Source: Saccoglossus kowalevskii (lineage: Eukaryota; Hemichordata; Enteropneusta; Harrimaniidae). From it: a stretch of 23,323 bases of DNA. The stretch is taken from assembly GCF_000003605.2 (NCBI RefSeq), contig NW_003125887.1, positions 123,728 to 147,050 on the forward strand. The letters run 5' to 3'. Both the position numbers and the translations under genes were made by a program. Each line of letters opens with the position of its first letter. Within the stretch, counting starts at the first letter, position 1. The notes below the pieces were generated by a model. It saw only the letters and a list, made by a program, of their open reading frames with translations, did not search any database and had not been told where the DNA came from. Below are positions 9,401 through 18,329 of this stretch, piece after piece.

Positions 9401-11121
9401 CTTTTCATCACAAATTTCCAAAATTTGCACTTTCCTTCTAAATATTGGGACAAAACTAGCCACATTTTTTGAGTGCAAACTGAACATTTACTCAAATTTT
9501 GTCTTTTGACTCCAAAATTTGGCTAGAAAGTCTGGTGATGAAAAGGTAAATTTCCAATAATATTTGTTTAATTGTTGTCTCTCCTGACTATTTTAGGGAC
9601 GACGTCAAAAGATCAATGTCGGATAAAAAACTTAATTTCTTCAGTTTTTTTCCAAACCCCCCTACCCCCACTGAAACTTAATTGATAAATATTGGTCATG
9701 GCGTCAGACTACATTCACCATTAAATACAAATTGATAATCGGACAGTAGTATTGCATAGCAGTTGGCTGTCGGGTGGGTGTAAAAAGATTTTACAAATGC
9801 ATCTCATTTGACGCACAGATTTACACTCGAACCAAACCATTTTTCTGTTTTTTTCCCTTTTCGGTTATTTCTGTCCATGATTGGATAGAAAAAAAAACGA
9901 ACTACAAATACTCCAAAATTGTTTTGACTTCATTAAAAAATAAAATCATTTTTGTCGGATGGAAACTTTTTGAGGTCAAAACCTCCCACCCCCAAACTAA
10001 AGGAAATAAGTTTTTTATCCGACATCGATCTTTTGACGTCGTCCCTTAAGTGAAATGTTTTTTTTTAAGTGCATCCAAGCATGCAGTCCATTAAATGTTT
10101 TCTTGCCATATTGCTTCAGACAACCAAACAGCAACACTATCACCAATGTTGCTGACTGGTGCTCTATCCATATCTCAAGATCATTACGTCATTGGGACAG
10201 CTTAAGTCAAGTCAACATAAACAGAGGATGTGAAACTTTGAGGGTGACATTGAATATCAATAGAAGATGCGATTCTCTTTCCCTTTCAATTTATTTCATC
10301 CAATTGTATAAATTGACAAAATATCCCCAAAAATTAAACAAAATGTATATATTTACTGCCGCGGTGTCACATGTTGTCTTGTGTGGGAGTCTGCTAGAAA
10401 ACATACTTGATGTTTGAAACAACATACATGTAACAGTGACAATTTAATTTAATATTGTGTGAAACCTTTCTTGGTAATTTCTATGATTTCCAATGTCAAA
10501 AACATTGACATAGACTATTTCATTTACAATGACTCATTAAAAGATGCTTTTCCACTTGGTATAATGTGCAAAACATTATAGTGATCATTATGATGAATCA
10601 GTTGTTATAGCAACAAATCCTCAAATATTGAATCCTGCTTGCACTCAAGTGTACAACTTCTAAAATCAACAAATGAAATATACTGTTAATTTTTGTGTTC
10701 ATTCACTGCCACTTCACTGTATTTAAAAAAAAAATTTCTCATGAACCATCCAAAATGCAGAGCTTATATGAAACATGTAGTGGGCTGTGAGTGGTGTTCT
10801 ACAGATCATCTGAAAAGTTGACTTTGGCCGTCAGAGGATTAATACATAATAGGCGAAGTTGAAATAGTTTAGATGCAATTAACACCCCCTCTCTGTACAT
10901 ATCAGGAAATGGTCACTGACCGTACATCCTACAGTTTTACTGAGCCAAGACTATTCATTTTATTCCAGGTTGACAACATAAATGAAGCGGTCAAAGATCT
11001 TAAGGAGCATAACATTAGAACATTAAGCCCGGAGCCAAGGATTGGAGCACATAATAAACCAATCATGTTTCTACATCCTAAAGACTGTGGTGGGGTGTTA
11101 GTAGAACTGGAAGAAGCATAA
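3374..11121 (+). CDS. MCEE: Methylmalonyl-CoA epimerase, last three coding exons (5' part missing)
   Basis: The coding join is 3374-3429, 7927-8073, 10969-11121 and encodes 118 residues plus a TAA stop. MCEE interconverts (2R)- and (2S)-methylmalonyl-CoA in the mitochondrial matrix, between propionyl-CoA carboxylase and methylmalonyl-CoA mutase. It is a small metal-dependent enzyme of the vicinal oxygen chelate (glyoxalase-like) fold. The translation matches animal MCEE almost block for block: YRDVLGAKVSEPV, PLPEHGVSTVFIELGNTKLE, GGGLHHLCIEVDNINEAV, IGAHNKP and FLHPKDCGGVLVELEEA. The metal-binding His (second His of LHHLCIE, codon 8059-8061) and the C-terminal Glu (codon 11104-11106) are present. 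The first metal His, expected in an NHVAIAV-like segment, and the mitochondrial presequence are missing. Compared with about 176 residues in human, roughly the first 58 are absent. All junctions are GT-AG and keep frame, so I see no sign of a pseudogene. Confidence 0.95.
3430..7926 (+). other. MCEE intron (4,497 bp)
   Basis: This is an A+T-rich intron bounded by GTGAGT and a polypyrimidine TTTCAG. It holds a diverged 88-bp tandem duplication (4156-4331) and the motif CAGCGCCCTCTA at 4352-4363. Between about 4,400 and 7,900 I see only short, unremarkable frames and no recognisable gene or transposon. Confidence 0.85.
4156..4331. repeat. Diverged 88-bp tandem duplication
   Basis: The TTCC anchor after a G run occurs at 4161 and 4249. 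Both copies then carry GGACATAA, TAATTG and GGTTAATGAGAT/GGTGAATGAGAT blocks in the same order. It lies inside the 4.5-kb MCEE intron. Confidence 0.7.
7927..8073 (+). CDS. MCEE: MCEE internal coding exon b (147 nt)
   Basis: The acceptor is a long T tract ending TTTCAG at 7926 and the donor is GTGAGA at 8074. The exon encodes 49 codons in phase 0, from PLPEHGVSTVFIELGNTK to GGGLHHLCIE. It carries the second strand set of the vicinal oxygen chelate fold and the second metal-binding His (codon 8059-8061). Both ends are supported by exact alignment with the conserved V-PLPEHG and CIE-VDNIN joins of animal MCEE. Confidence 0.96.
8091..8109. repeat. Perfect hairpin near MCEE donor site
   Basis: CAGGGCAA (8091-8098) pairs with TTGCCCTG (8102-8109) across a 3-nt loop. 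It begins 17 nt after the GT of the exon b donor. Confidence 0.6.
8495..8618. repeat. Decayed foldback repeat (TTCACTGGGTTTTAA arms)
   Basis: ATTCACTGGGTTTTAA (8495-8510) matches the reverse complement of 8603-8618 at 15 of 16 bases. Between the arms are TTTCGC and TGCGC pieces. The pattern resembles CGCG-rich invertebrate foldback repeats after CpG decay. A related-looking piece (CGAATATTCGCGAAAATTTT) lies near 18694. Confidence 0.45.
9376..9550. mobile_element. Foldback/MITE candidate, ~175 bp
   Basis: TTAACCTTTTCACCACCAG (9376-9394) matches the reverse complement of 9532-9550 (CTGGTGATGAAAAGGTAAA) at 17 of 19 bases. The interior also contains loosely inverted segments (CTAGCCACATTTT and AAATTTGGCTAG). 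No clear target-site duplication is visible. It sits 45 bp left of the element at 9596. Confidence 0.6.
9596..10045. mobile_element. Harbinger-like MITE, 450 bp, with TTA duplication
   Basis: The terminal inverted repeats start GGGACGACGTCAAAAGATC. The left arm (9596-9634) matches the reverse complement of 10007-10045 with one substitution (CAATG versus CGATG) plus an edge difference, and weaker similarity runs on past 50 bp. The element is flanked by TTA at 9593-9595 and TTA at 10046-10048. A 3-bp TWA duplication and GGG-starting termini are typical of PIF/Harbinger elements. There is no transposase, and the open frame at 9774-10049 runs through the right half and terminus. It is therefore non-autonomous. 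The near-identical arms suggest a fairly recent insertion into the MCEE intron. Confidence 0.85.
10969..11121 (+). CDS. MCEE: MCEE terminal coding exon c (153 nt with stop)
   Basis: The acceptor is ATTTTATTCCAG ending at 10968. Fifty codons run from VDNINEAVKDLKEHNIRTLS to GGVLVELEEA and end at TAA 11119-11121. The conserved HPKDCGGVLVELE tail contains the metal-binding Glu (codon 11104-11106). An open frame continues upstream of 10969 but reads through intron sequence and has no family similarity, so the exon starts at 10969. Confidence 0.96.
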   Translation, partial: VDNINEAVKDLKEHNIRTLSPEPRIGAHNKPIMFLHPKDCGGVLVELEEA

Positions 11122-11205
11122 ACCTGTGTAAATTCTGTTATGTATCACTTATTAGATATAGCAAATTATAGATTTGTTGTCAAGTCTTCTCCCACAGCAG
11201 ATGAT

Positions 11206-11225
11206 ATCGTATCGTATCGTATCGT
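11206..11225. repeat. (ATCGT)4 pentanucleotide microsatellite
   Basis: Four exact copies of ATCGT lie in the probable MCEE 3' UTR, about 85 nt after the stop. Confidence 0.9.
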
Positions 11226-11384
11226 ATATCCCATGCTAGAAGTACACAATGAAAATTGGATGATTTTAAAAGGGAGGAAGGCTGTTTTATCTACAGTACT
11301 GCACCCATTCTTGAAAACAAATTTGTATTGAAGTGTCAAAATAGCTTATTATTTATTGTTATCCAGTAAACATTTGCAGAAACA

Positions 11385-11390
11385 ATTAAA
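11385..11390 (+). promoter_or_regulatory. Candidate poly(A) signal ATTAAA
   Basis: This common variant hexamer lies about 264 nt after the MCEE stop. The downstream element is not strong (GTCAGTAGTAGTGATTT). Confidence 0.3.
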
Positions 11391-11405
11391 CCTTTTATCC
11401 ACAGT

Positions 11406-12479
11406 CAGTAGTAGTGATTTGAAAAAATTGATTCAATGGATAGAGGCACTAGGAAATGTAGGTATGTTTGATTCACATTTTGAGTATCTTTATCATAGTT
11501 GGTAAAAGTAAAGGCATTGTCAGGTGTTATTCCAAATTATTGATATTGTATAGTATGAATTATCATATACCTTGTATTGTCCTTCCTCAGAATATCTTAT
11601 GCGCTGACTGTGTTTTTCCATGAACTGAACATTCATGAAATTATTTGTTTATACGCTCAGGTTCTGATTCACGAGTAGCAAAGTAATATTAGCAGAAAAG
11701 TAATATTTTAAACACCAGTTGCTCAAAACAATTACTTTTATTTTTTATTTGGCTAATAAGGTATATATGGATTTTGCTGGTCTCTATCATATACCTAACA
11801 TTCTTACAAACTTATGTAGATCAAGATCAGAGGTGTATAATACATTGTAATGCAATCAACAAAATTTGTTTCTTCTACATTTGAATAAGTGCACAGTGTG
11901 AAATTTTGATTTGCTTCAGTTCAAGTTAGTGTTTTTAGTTTCAGCAAATAATGTAAATTATATTTTTCAGTTATAATGTAAAACATTTATTGTATAATGT
12001 TGTAGCTTAATCTTTAAACTGAATCGGCTTCATACAAAATTTAATGCAAGACTACAATCAAAATTGATCCTAAAATAACCGTTTTTAATGTGAAAACTAA
12101 AAAAGCATTAGAAACATTACTCCAGCAATATTCAAATTTATATTTTACAAATTTATAGATTTACAAGGACAAGACTGAATAATGGATATTGTCCCATGCA
12201 CAAGATTATTGGCTTTTATGCCATGGTTGTTTACATCCAATTTCTGGGAACGCACGTGTTCAGGTGGCGATGTACGACACGGTAGATGCATTACAAACCT
12301 GGGGAGGCAGCTAACAATTTTTCAGTTATTCTGAAATCGTACAGAAAAACAGAAGAGTGCAAATGGTATAATTGTATGAACAGTGCCTATGGTTTTGATC
12401 ATAATATAAATTGTCCTTTTTGTACAATTTTGTGTTTTCCCAGAGTGTGAATAATCATTGTTCTGTGGTTTAGTTCTGA
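11406..12479. other. Intergenic A+T-rich stretch
   Basis: It lies downstream of the probable MCEE end. I see no gene, RNA or clear transposon here, only short A+T-rich sequence. Confidence 0.5.
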
Positions 12480-13680
12480 GATCAAATGTAGGTGAGGTCT
12501 GTCACTCTGTCTTTGTCTCTGCCTGTGTCAGCTAGTGTGTTGCGAGTCCCATTAATGTGTCTGCAATTGAGTGAAAAGTTGTGTTGAATGCACCAGAAGA
12601 GAATTTTGTTTAAGTTAATGATGGTCCTGATGCTAGTGTCTCACCACACTAGAACCATTCTGTTTTTGACTTGTGTCAGAAGGTCCCATAGACTAGTTGA
12701 ACTACTTTCAACTTCTTCCAGTCGATATGCATGATCATCTGACTGGAGTTCCAGAGCCTTTGTGTCTGTAGGTCCATTATTTGGGTCTCCATCATTTATC
12801 CTACAAGAATGACAGTAGTAGGATGTAAGGGCATCCTGACAACCAGGAGATTGGGCACCAGACTAGAACTTCTCTGTGCTTGACTGGCAAGTACTGGGAT
12901 GCCCAGATAGCTCCCTCTGGCAACCTAACACGATGCTTTATTAACGAATCTGATGTGGAGTGTTAGTAGTACCAGAGATTTTACAAATAAGATCATGCCC
13001 ACCATGCTCATGATTTTTCACAGGTTGTTAGATGTCTGTGTCATCATTTGAGATGTGCAACTACCTGATTCTATCACAGCATTTGTCTTGGGTCAGTCGA
13101 CTCTATTCCACATGCCCCTTCGTTGTCTACAAATCCTTGTTACCTCAGGAGTGAAAGTGTGTATTAAGGGTGTTCCAAGCTTCTGCTTGGTAGCACTGTG
13201 CCAATGTCAGGTTCCTGATGGAGCTTGATACAGTAGGTGGATACCCACAAAGCAGTGCATTGTGATTTGTTAGAAGAAGATGGAGAGAATTGATTGACTA
13301 TACAGGGACTGGGCTAATGAATTTAAGATGAAAAGCATGATTTGACAGGTTATCTTTCTTTTTTTTGGGCGAAAAATTAATTGGCAAAGAGTCTAGAAAG
13401 GCTACACCAGCCAGGATGCGTTTTGCACATCTCTGTACTAGAGTAGGGTGTGAACACTGGGATGGTCACTTTGTAGACATGTGCGGGATTCGAGCTGGAT
13501 GTAAACACTGGCACAGTTCCTGTACAACAAGTAATACATGTAACACAGAATTTATTGAGGTCGCTATCAACATGTCAGGGACCCTTTTAGTATCAGCCAC
13601 TCATTCACAGCTTCTTTCAGGTACCAAAGCTACTAGTATATGGGAACCAGACTGAGTTCGAGAACAAAGATGCCACATTC
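12480..13680. other. Less A+T-rich stretch, possible decayed element
   Basis: This stretch is visibly richer in G+C than its flanks. The minus strand has short open pieces, one at about 12790-12950 and one at about 13170-13315, that read like degraded protein but are cut by stops. The plus strand has a 96-codon frame (13365-13655, TTG start) with two Cys/His-containing halves (GCEHWD, GCKHWH). I recognise no family. An old transposon remnant is the likeliest reading. Confidence 0.25.
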
Positions 13681-15590
13681 TGTTAGACATTTAACGAGGA
13701 CAAAGTGTGGGAACGTTTTAGAAAGTATTATTGAAAGAGATTATAAAAATGATGGAATGTAATGTGAACTAACACAATGAACTCGTAATAGTATATTGCA
13801 TGATTATATAGAGCATGTATTTTATTTGTTCGTTATGAATGTTGTACTATGATCAAAATAATCTACACAAATAGGACCTGTTGAACTAGGGTTTCTTACT
13901 TGGCAACTCATGTCTTCAAAATCAAAATAAAACTAAAATATCTAAATGGCAGAAATTTCTATATGAAAACTTGGATACTGTTCCTTCTGCATAGATCTTT
14001 ATTATGAATTTGATTCAAATTATTTGTATCATCCATGTTTGCATCTTTACAGAAATAATCGTAGCTATTTTTTATGCAGTACATACGACGACGTCTCATT
14101 TACAAACAAAAATTATGGTTTGTGTAGAGAACTGCCTGCCTTACCATTCGAAAGATGTGTTTCAAAGAGTTCCGAATGTAACGTTACTAAAATAAACCAT
14201 GTATTTATAATAGGACTTTTGACTAAGATTGAATACATGGATTATATGAGATGCTGTGATTTAAATAATCAACTCTTAATATATGCAAAGGAAACTAATA
14301 TTCAGCCAACTCTACAATTCGGGAACTATAAAATTATCCCCGACCTTGTATTATCTGTATTCACTAGTTAATTGGTCATATAGAATTTGGAGAAATATGT
14401 AAATTGTTTATATACATGCAAGTTAACAAAACGTACAATAAAATTTCAGTATTTATAAATTGAGTTGATCTTGTATATTGCAGACCATGCATCAAAATGG
14501 AGAAAAGTGTTAGTTATAGACTTAAATCATGCTACAACAGGTTACCCAATTTTGCGTTTACCATCGTTGTCTGTTCTCCATGATAGATATGTTGTTGCCC
14601 CGTCAACAAAGTTTTTAACAATATAAAGTTTGGTTGAAAGTCCTGTTATTACGAATGCTTGACTAACTTTCTGTGTAATAGCTGGAGCTACTTACTATCA
14701 GCAGTCATGAATAACCTGCGTTAATGTTCCTATCGCAAAGGTCATGGACGACTTGCCTTGTCATTTTCTACCATCAAAGGAGGACTGTACTGTACTGCAT
14801 TTTGGTGTGCTATAAATCGAATGTGGATATTGTATAATTTCTATTTGAATGTTTTTAAGTATAAAGTACACCTTTTTGTGTACTTATTTTCAAAAATTGG
14901 TTTTGAAACAAAATATTCCCATATATATTGTTGGATTGCTTCTGAAAGTTCTTCGTTCAAATATTTATAAAAATGATTAATGCTACACATTAATAACAAC
15001 AGTGATCACTGTGTAAACACAGAAATGATATTCAACCTCTTGAAAAATTGTGTGATAACGAAAACTTTTCAGATAGTCCAATTTATATGATATTCAAAAG
15101 GTAAAACTATGAATAGAATCCAGATCCATGGTTAATTTAATGAGATGCATGTTTGTATCCGAAGCCAATCGGAAAGAAGTTCATTAGATCAATTCGTTTA
15201 ATAATCGCCTTTGAGAACATAATCAGAACAGATATAGACAAATTTGCTTACATTAGCTAATTCATATATTTCTGTTATTCCCAATTCAAATGGTTATACA
15301 ATCCACTATCATCAAAATATCACTGTTTAATAGAATACCTATTTGTATGGAGGCAATCCCGAAAATTTATGTAAAATATTATCCAATATGCAAATGGTCG
15401 TTTTAAAACATTTAAAAAAGATGTACAACATACTCAACGCAGGATTCTTTCTAGTGTAACATAACTTATCACATTTAATATCAAATTATCTATTATATTT
15501 CCATCGGGGTGGGGGTAAATAAAAAGACCAGGATGACACAAACTATTTCTGCACATATAATGATTTCTTATCGACAGCATATTTTTTTTT
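13681..15590. other. Intergenic stretch without a convincing gene
   Basis: A+T-rich sequence with AATAAA at about 13926 and 14437. A 115-codon frame (14024-14371) starts at TTG and overlaps another frame. It contains several Cys residues but has no recognisable domain, and its length is not surprising for this composition. Confidence 0.4.
14864..14885. repeat. Perfect 8-bp hairpin
   Basis: AAGTACAC (14864-14871), loop CTTTTT, GTGTACTT (14878-14885). It lies in non-coding A+T-rich sequence, and no function can be assigned. Confidence 0.5.
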
Positions 15591-15599
15591 TTATATCTG

Positions 15600-15655
15600 G
15601 GATTTGGCTTGTGGCGAGGTGATTGCCCCGATCGTGAGTTTGAGTCTCTCATTTC
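15600..15655 (+). mobile_element. tRNA-SINE-like fragment
   Basis: A pol III A-box-like segment (TGGCTTGTGGCGAGG, from 15605) is followed about 30 bp later by a B-box-like segment (AGTTTGAGTCT, 15637-15647). The B box reads as a CpG-decayed GTTCGA core. The reverse-strand peptide reads RDSNSRSGQSPRHK, which is typical of antisense tRNA-derived SINE heads. No cloverleaf is complete, so this is not a tRNA gene. A body or tail is not recognised. Confidence 0.4.
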
Positions 15656-16655
15656 ATATTGTAGTATATATGTGTTCGTCTGCATGTACAATAATTACTT
15701 TGAAAGAGGCATTTTTCAACAACGTATTGACATTCCAATGGGAAAATGTGTCTGTATGAATCTGAGTTACGGAAATTAGGTAAAAAACAAAAACGGTTCA
15801 AAAAAGCGACATTTGACATTCATTTAGACAGATATGATTTTCAATATGAATTGTATGATAATTTTCTCCTAATTTATAAATTACTCTGTCCATGTGGATT
15901 CACATAAAGTCACTTTATATAAACTATATTTTCAAAATTATAAATTCAAAAGGAATATGTAAGATACGTTTTTATATACTATTTTTTGTACAGTATATGT
16001 ATTGGCTTTCTTATATTCTTATATACACTCGATTTCGCTGCACTGTTAATACACCCATGACATTTTTTTTAAAAAGAAGAAAGGTAACCACTCTAACCCA
16101 GGGGCATGTCGATCAAAGACAGGCTTGTATGACAGTTCTGTTAATGAATGAAAAAACAGACAATGATATATTTACAATAGACTGCTTTGAGAGCCACTCG
16201 AGTGGTTGAAATTGGAGACTTACTAACAATGATCAACAGAAACCCTTAAATCCATAGAGGCCACTCTCTACCCAAAGAAGGTTATCCGTCTTCATATTGG
16301 ATCTTTGGGGTCATTAATTTGGTTTACGTGTCTAAACTTCAATATGATGTCGGTACATAATGTGGGAAATGTAACGCATTTATTTAGTCAACGTTAGAAT
16401 ATGGAAAACGTGCAAAGTTTTATTCAACATCAAAGTTTAGGGATGGGAATTCCGAGTCAGAAAATATTCCACTCACGCTAACTGGGTATATTTGTTGAAG
16501 TAAAGGTACTTGTTTTGGAAACATTCTGAATAATACTTTAGTGATGTTGTAATATAGTTGCCAATTTATTTAAGTAATTCCATTTTAAGTTTGGTAATTT
16601 AAATATGATATAATGGCAAGGCTGTTGTAAAATAGGTTTTCAATAGGTGATTTTC
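15656..16655. other. Intergenic stretch
   Basis: No gene is recognised. A 12-bp perfect palindrome CCACTCGAGTGG lies at 16194-16205. The frame at 15892-16209 is A+T-rich and without features. Confidence 0.4.
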
Positions 16656-16659
16656 CGTA

Positions 16660-16960
16660 CAATTGCGAGATCTCGCGAGATGCATGAAAGACGCGCGTCG
16701 AACGTCTGCCGCAAAAATCGAACAATTTGATTTTGAACTCGAATTTCTTTATTTCGTAGCTCACATCGACCGGCCGATCTTCGACAGAGGAATATTGCTA
16801 TCATCAAATGTGGACAGCACATTATTAAGCATGGAAATGTCCCCAAAATACTTTCGCGTTTGTCGAATCCCACGCGATGTTTGACGCCACTACAACGCTA
16901 TGACCTTTGTTTGTCCTGTTTTTACGTTCGATTTCACGCATAACGCGTGATTCTCGCAGT
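16660..16960. promoter_or_regulatory. CpG-rich patch, probable promoter
   Basis: By eye I count about 30 CpG dinucleotides in about 300 bp, against few in the flanking kilobases. It includes GACGCGCGTCG, CACGCG and AACGCG clusters and the TCTCGCGAGA palindrome at its left end. Open frames run across it on both strands (plus 16663-16884, or ATG at 16684 for 66 codons; minus 16640-16873). Neither shows a recognisable domain. CpG-dense patches with this motif are usually TATA-less promoters, often bidirectional. No flanking exon can be assigned. Confidence 0.5.
16671..16680. promoter_or_regulatory. TCTCGCGAGA promoter palindrome
   Basis: This is an exact match to the conserved animal promoter palindrome TCTCGCGAGA. 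It overlaps a second 10-bp palindrome, CGAGATCTCG, at 16666-16675. It stands at the left edge of the CpG-rich patch. Confidence 0.6.
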
Positions 16961-17483
16961 GAACGGAAAATGGTCTATTTACAGATGTGAAGTTCACTGC
17001 TACAAAATGTCATGCTTTTTCCTGAATCACAAAAAATTATATTTGCATCTTTTTTGTGAATAAGTTTTTGATCTTACAGCTGTGTTGAAATAAACTGATC
17101 AGAATAACCACAATCTCCCTTACAATATTTTACATTTGACGTAATGCAATATTCATTGTGTTATCTGTAGTTTGTGAGACTGTTGACGGAAAGAATTGGT
17201 AAATCCAATATCTTTATTTGGAGGAGATAAGAAAGGCATCATCTTAGTTTGTTTCCCAAACAGAAGCTGGTAGGTTATGCTGTGCTCTGGTGCTCTAATT
17301 TTTTGTGGGTGGTTGATTGTGTAAAGTTCACTTGTTGAATGTTTTGTGAAACAAAAGTCGTCTGGACAGCTAGGTACTACGGCGTGGATTTGAAGTCATT
17401 TCGAATATGTTACCTTCAAATGCTCCGTGCAAAATATAATTTGTGTAGAATTGGGACAATACATATCAAATAAAGAATTACGT
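16961..17483. other. Gene-free stretch between promoter-like patches
   Basis: No coding segment is recognised. It could hold non-coding exon or intron sequence of a gene starting at the CpG patch, but nothing in the bases proves this. Confidence 0.3.
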
Positions 17484-17503
17484 AACAACAACAACAACAA
17501 AAC

Positions 17504-17577
<74 letters not shown>
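17484..17577. repeat. (AAC)n-(AAT)n compound microsatellite
   Basis: An AAC run (17484-17500) passes into about 24 uninterrupted AAT/TAA units (17505-17577). Confidence 0.95.
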
Positions 17578-17579
<2 letters not shown>

Positions 17580-17651
17580 TGGGTAAATGTGTTGTAACAA
17601 TATCATAATTTACCTGTAGTTACGGTGACATTGTACACGTACTTCGTTTAA

Positions 17652-17673
17652 AGTTGCAGTGGCGGCTGCAACT
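17652..17673. repeat. Perfect hairpin between AAT tracts
   Basis: AGTTGCAG (17652-17659), loop TGGCGG, CTGCAACT (17666-17673). A second short AAT run follows at 17690-17707. Confidence 0.6.
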
Positions 17674-17689
17674 GTCGATTTGAAAAAAT

Positions 17690-17707
17690 ATAATAATAAT
17701 AATAATA
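17690..17707. repeat. Short (AAT)n run
   Basis: This is a run of about six AAT/TAA units, 110 bp after the larger AAT microsatellite. Confidence 0.8.
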
Positions 17708-17794
17708 TGTATTTCATATGTTGTATTTAATGATAACTACTTATTAATGGCATGTTGATGCTAGGGTTATAGTTTACGATACAAATGTTAAAAC

Positions 17795-17870
17795 AAAATG
17801 GCCGCCCGCTGCTAAAGACGCCAATCACCTAGCAACATCTTCCGTCGTCGATGGATCGTTGGATAATGGC
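17795..17870 (+). promoter_or_regulatory. Promoter-like patch with CCAAT and X-box
   Basis: A small CpG-containing patch begins AAAATGGCCGCC (YY1-like, imperfect). It contains CCAAT (17821-17825) overlapping an RFX X-box-like motif ATCACC T AGCAAC (17824-17836), where the consensus is GTNRCC N(0-3) RGYAAC. Downstream, TTTGTTTCACAG (ending 17892) and AG/GTATGTGG (about 18009) look like an acceptor and a donor and would enclose about 115 bp. The encoded peptide is not recognised. Confidence 0.35.
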
Positions 17871-18316
17871 TCTTACATCTTTGTTTCACAGAGTTTGATG
17901 GAAAATACATTCATATTTTCAAAGCGAAGAAAATATCGTTCAGTCACTTCTTCGTTTTCGTTTTTTTGCTCACTGTCGTACTACACTGTTGAACAAAGCT
18001 TGTGTGTAGGTATGTGGCGTGTGGGCATGTATTGGGAATAAATCTGTGATTTTCTTGAATCGTCGGACAATAGGTTTGCAACTATTCTAACTTTTCCACT
18101 CTCTTTCTATATTTCACCAATCTGGCGAGACTGGTACAATACACCACCACCAACAACAACGACAACAGATAAGTGGATCGATTAGTTGACGTGTTGAAAT
18201 TCCATGACAGTTATCTTCGTGACTTTGCTTGATCGGCAAATAAATTCTTCTTAACAGTCGTGATCTTCGAATTAGTGATGGTGCTTAGTTCTGACATTGA
18301 ATGAGATAGTACAATA

Positions 18317-18329
18317 GTTGCTAGGTGAC
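18317..18329 (-). promoter_or_regulatory. RFX X-box-like motif
   Basis: The plus strand GTTGCTAGGTGAC reads GTCACC T AGCAAC on the minus strand. It fits GTNRCC N RGYAAC at every fixed position with a 1-nt spacer. It is the inverted counterpart of the motif at 17824-17836. Confidence 0.4.

Larger units (their letters stand above)
8074..10968 (+). other. MCEE last intron (2,895 bp)
   Basis: The intron is bounded by GTGAGA and TTCCAG. It contains a perfect hairpin just after the donor (8091-8109), a decayed inverted repeat (8495-8618), a foldback element (9376-9550) and a Harbinger-like MITE (9596-10045). Open frames at 9774-10049 and 10055-10417 lie in or beside the MITE and have no coding character. 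Confidence 0.85.
11122..11405 (+). other. Probable MCEE 3' untranslated region
   Basis: This sequence follows the MCEE stop and holds no conserved frame. The first plausible poly(A) hexamer is the variant ATTAAA at 11385-11390. The first canonical AATAAA I see downstream is near 13926. The 3' end is therefore inferred to fall shortly after 11390, but a longer 3' UTR cannot be excluded. Confidence 0.35.

Noticed and set aside
9774..10049. 91-codon frame
   Set aside because: It runs through the right half and the terminal inverted repeat of the MITE, and has no transposase motifs.
10873..10968. 5' extension of the MCEE last exon frame
   Set aside because: The extra residues match no MCEE. A good acceptor (TTCCAG) lies exactly at the conserved CIE-VDNIN join.
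14004..14371. Two overlapping frames of 63 and 115 codons as an exon or small secreted protein
   Set aside because: The longer one starts at TTG. There is no signal peptide or family similarity, and the length is expected by chance in A+T-rich DNA of this size.
16663..16884. Frames on both strands of the CpG patch as a first coding exon
   Set aside because: Both strands are open and neither translation is recognised. The patch is better described as promoter-like.
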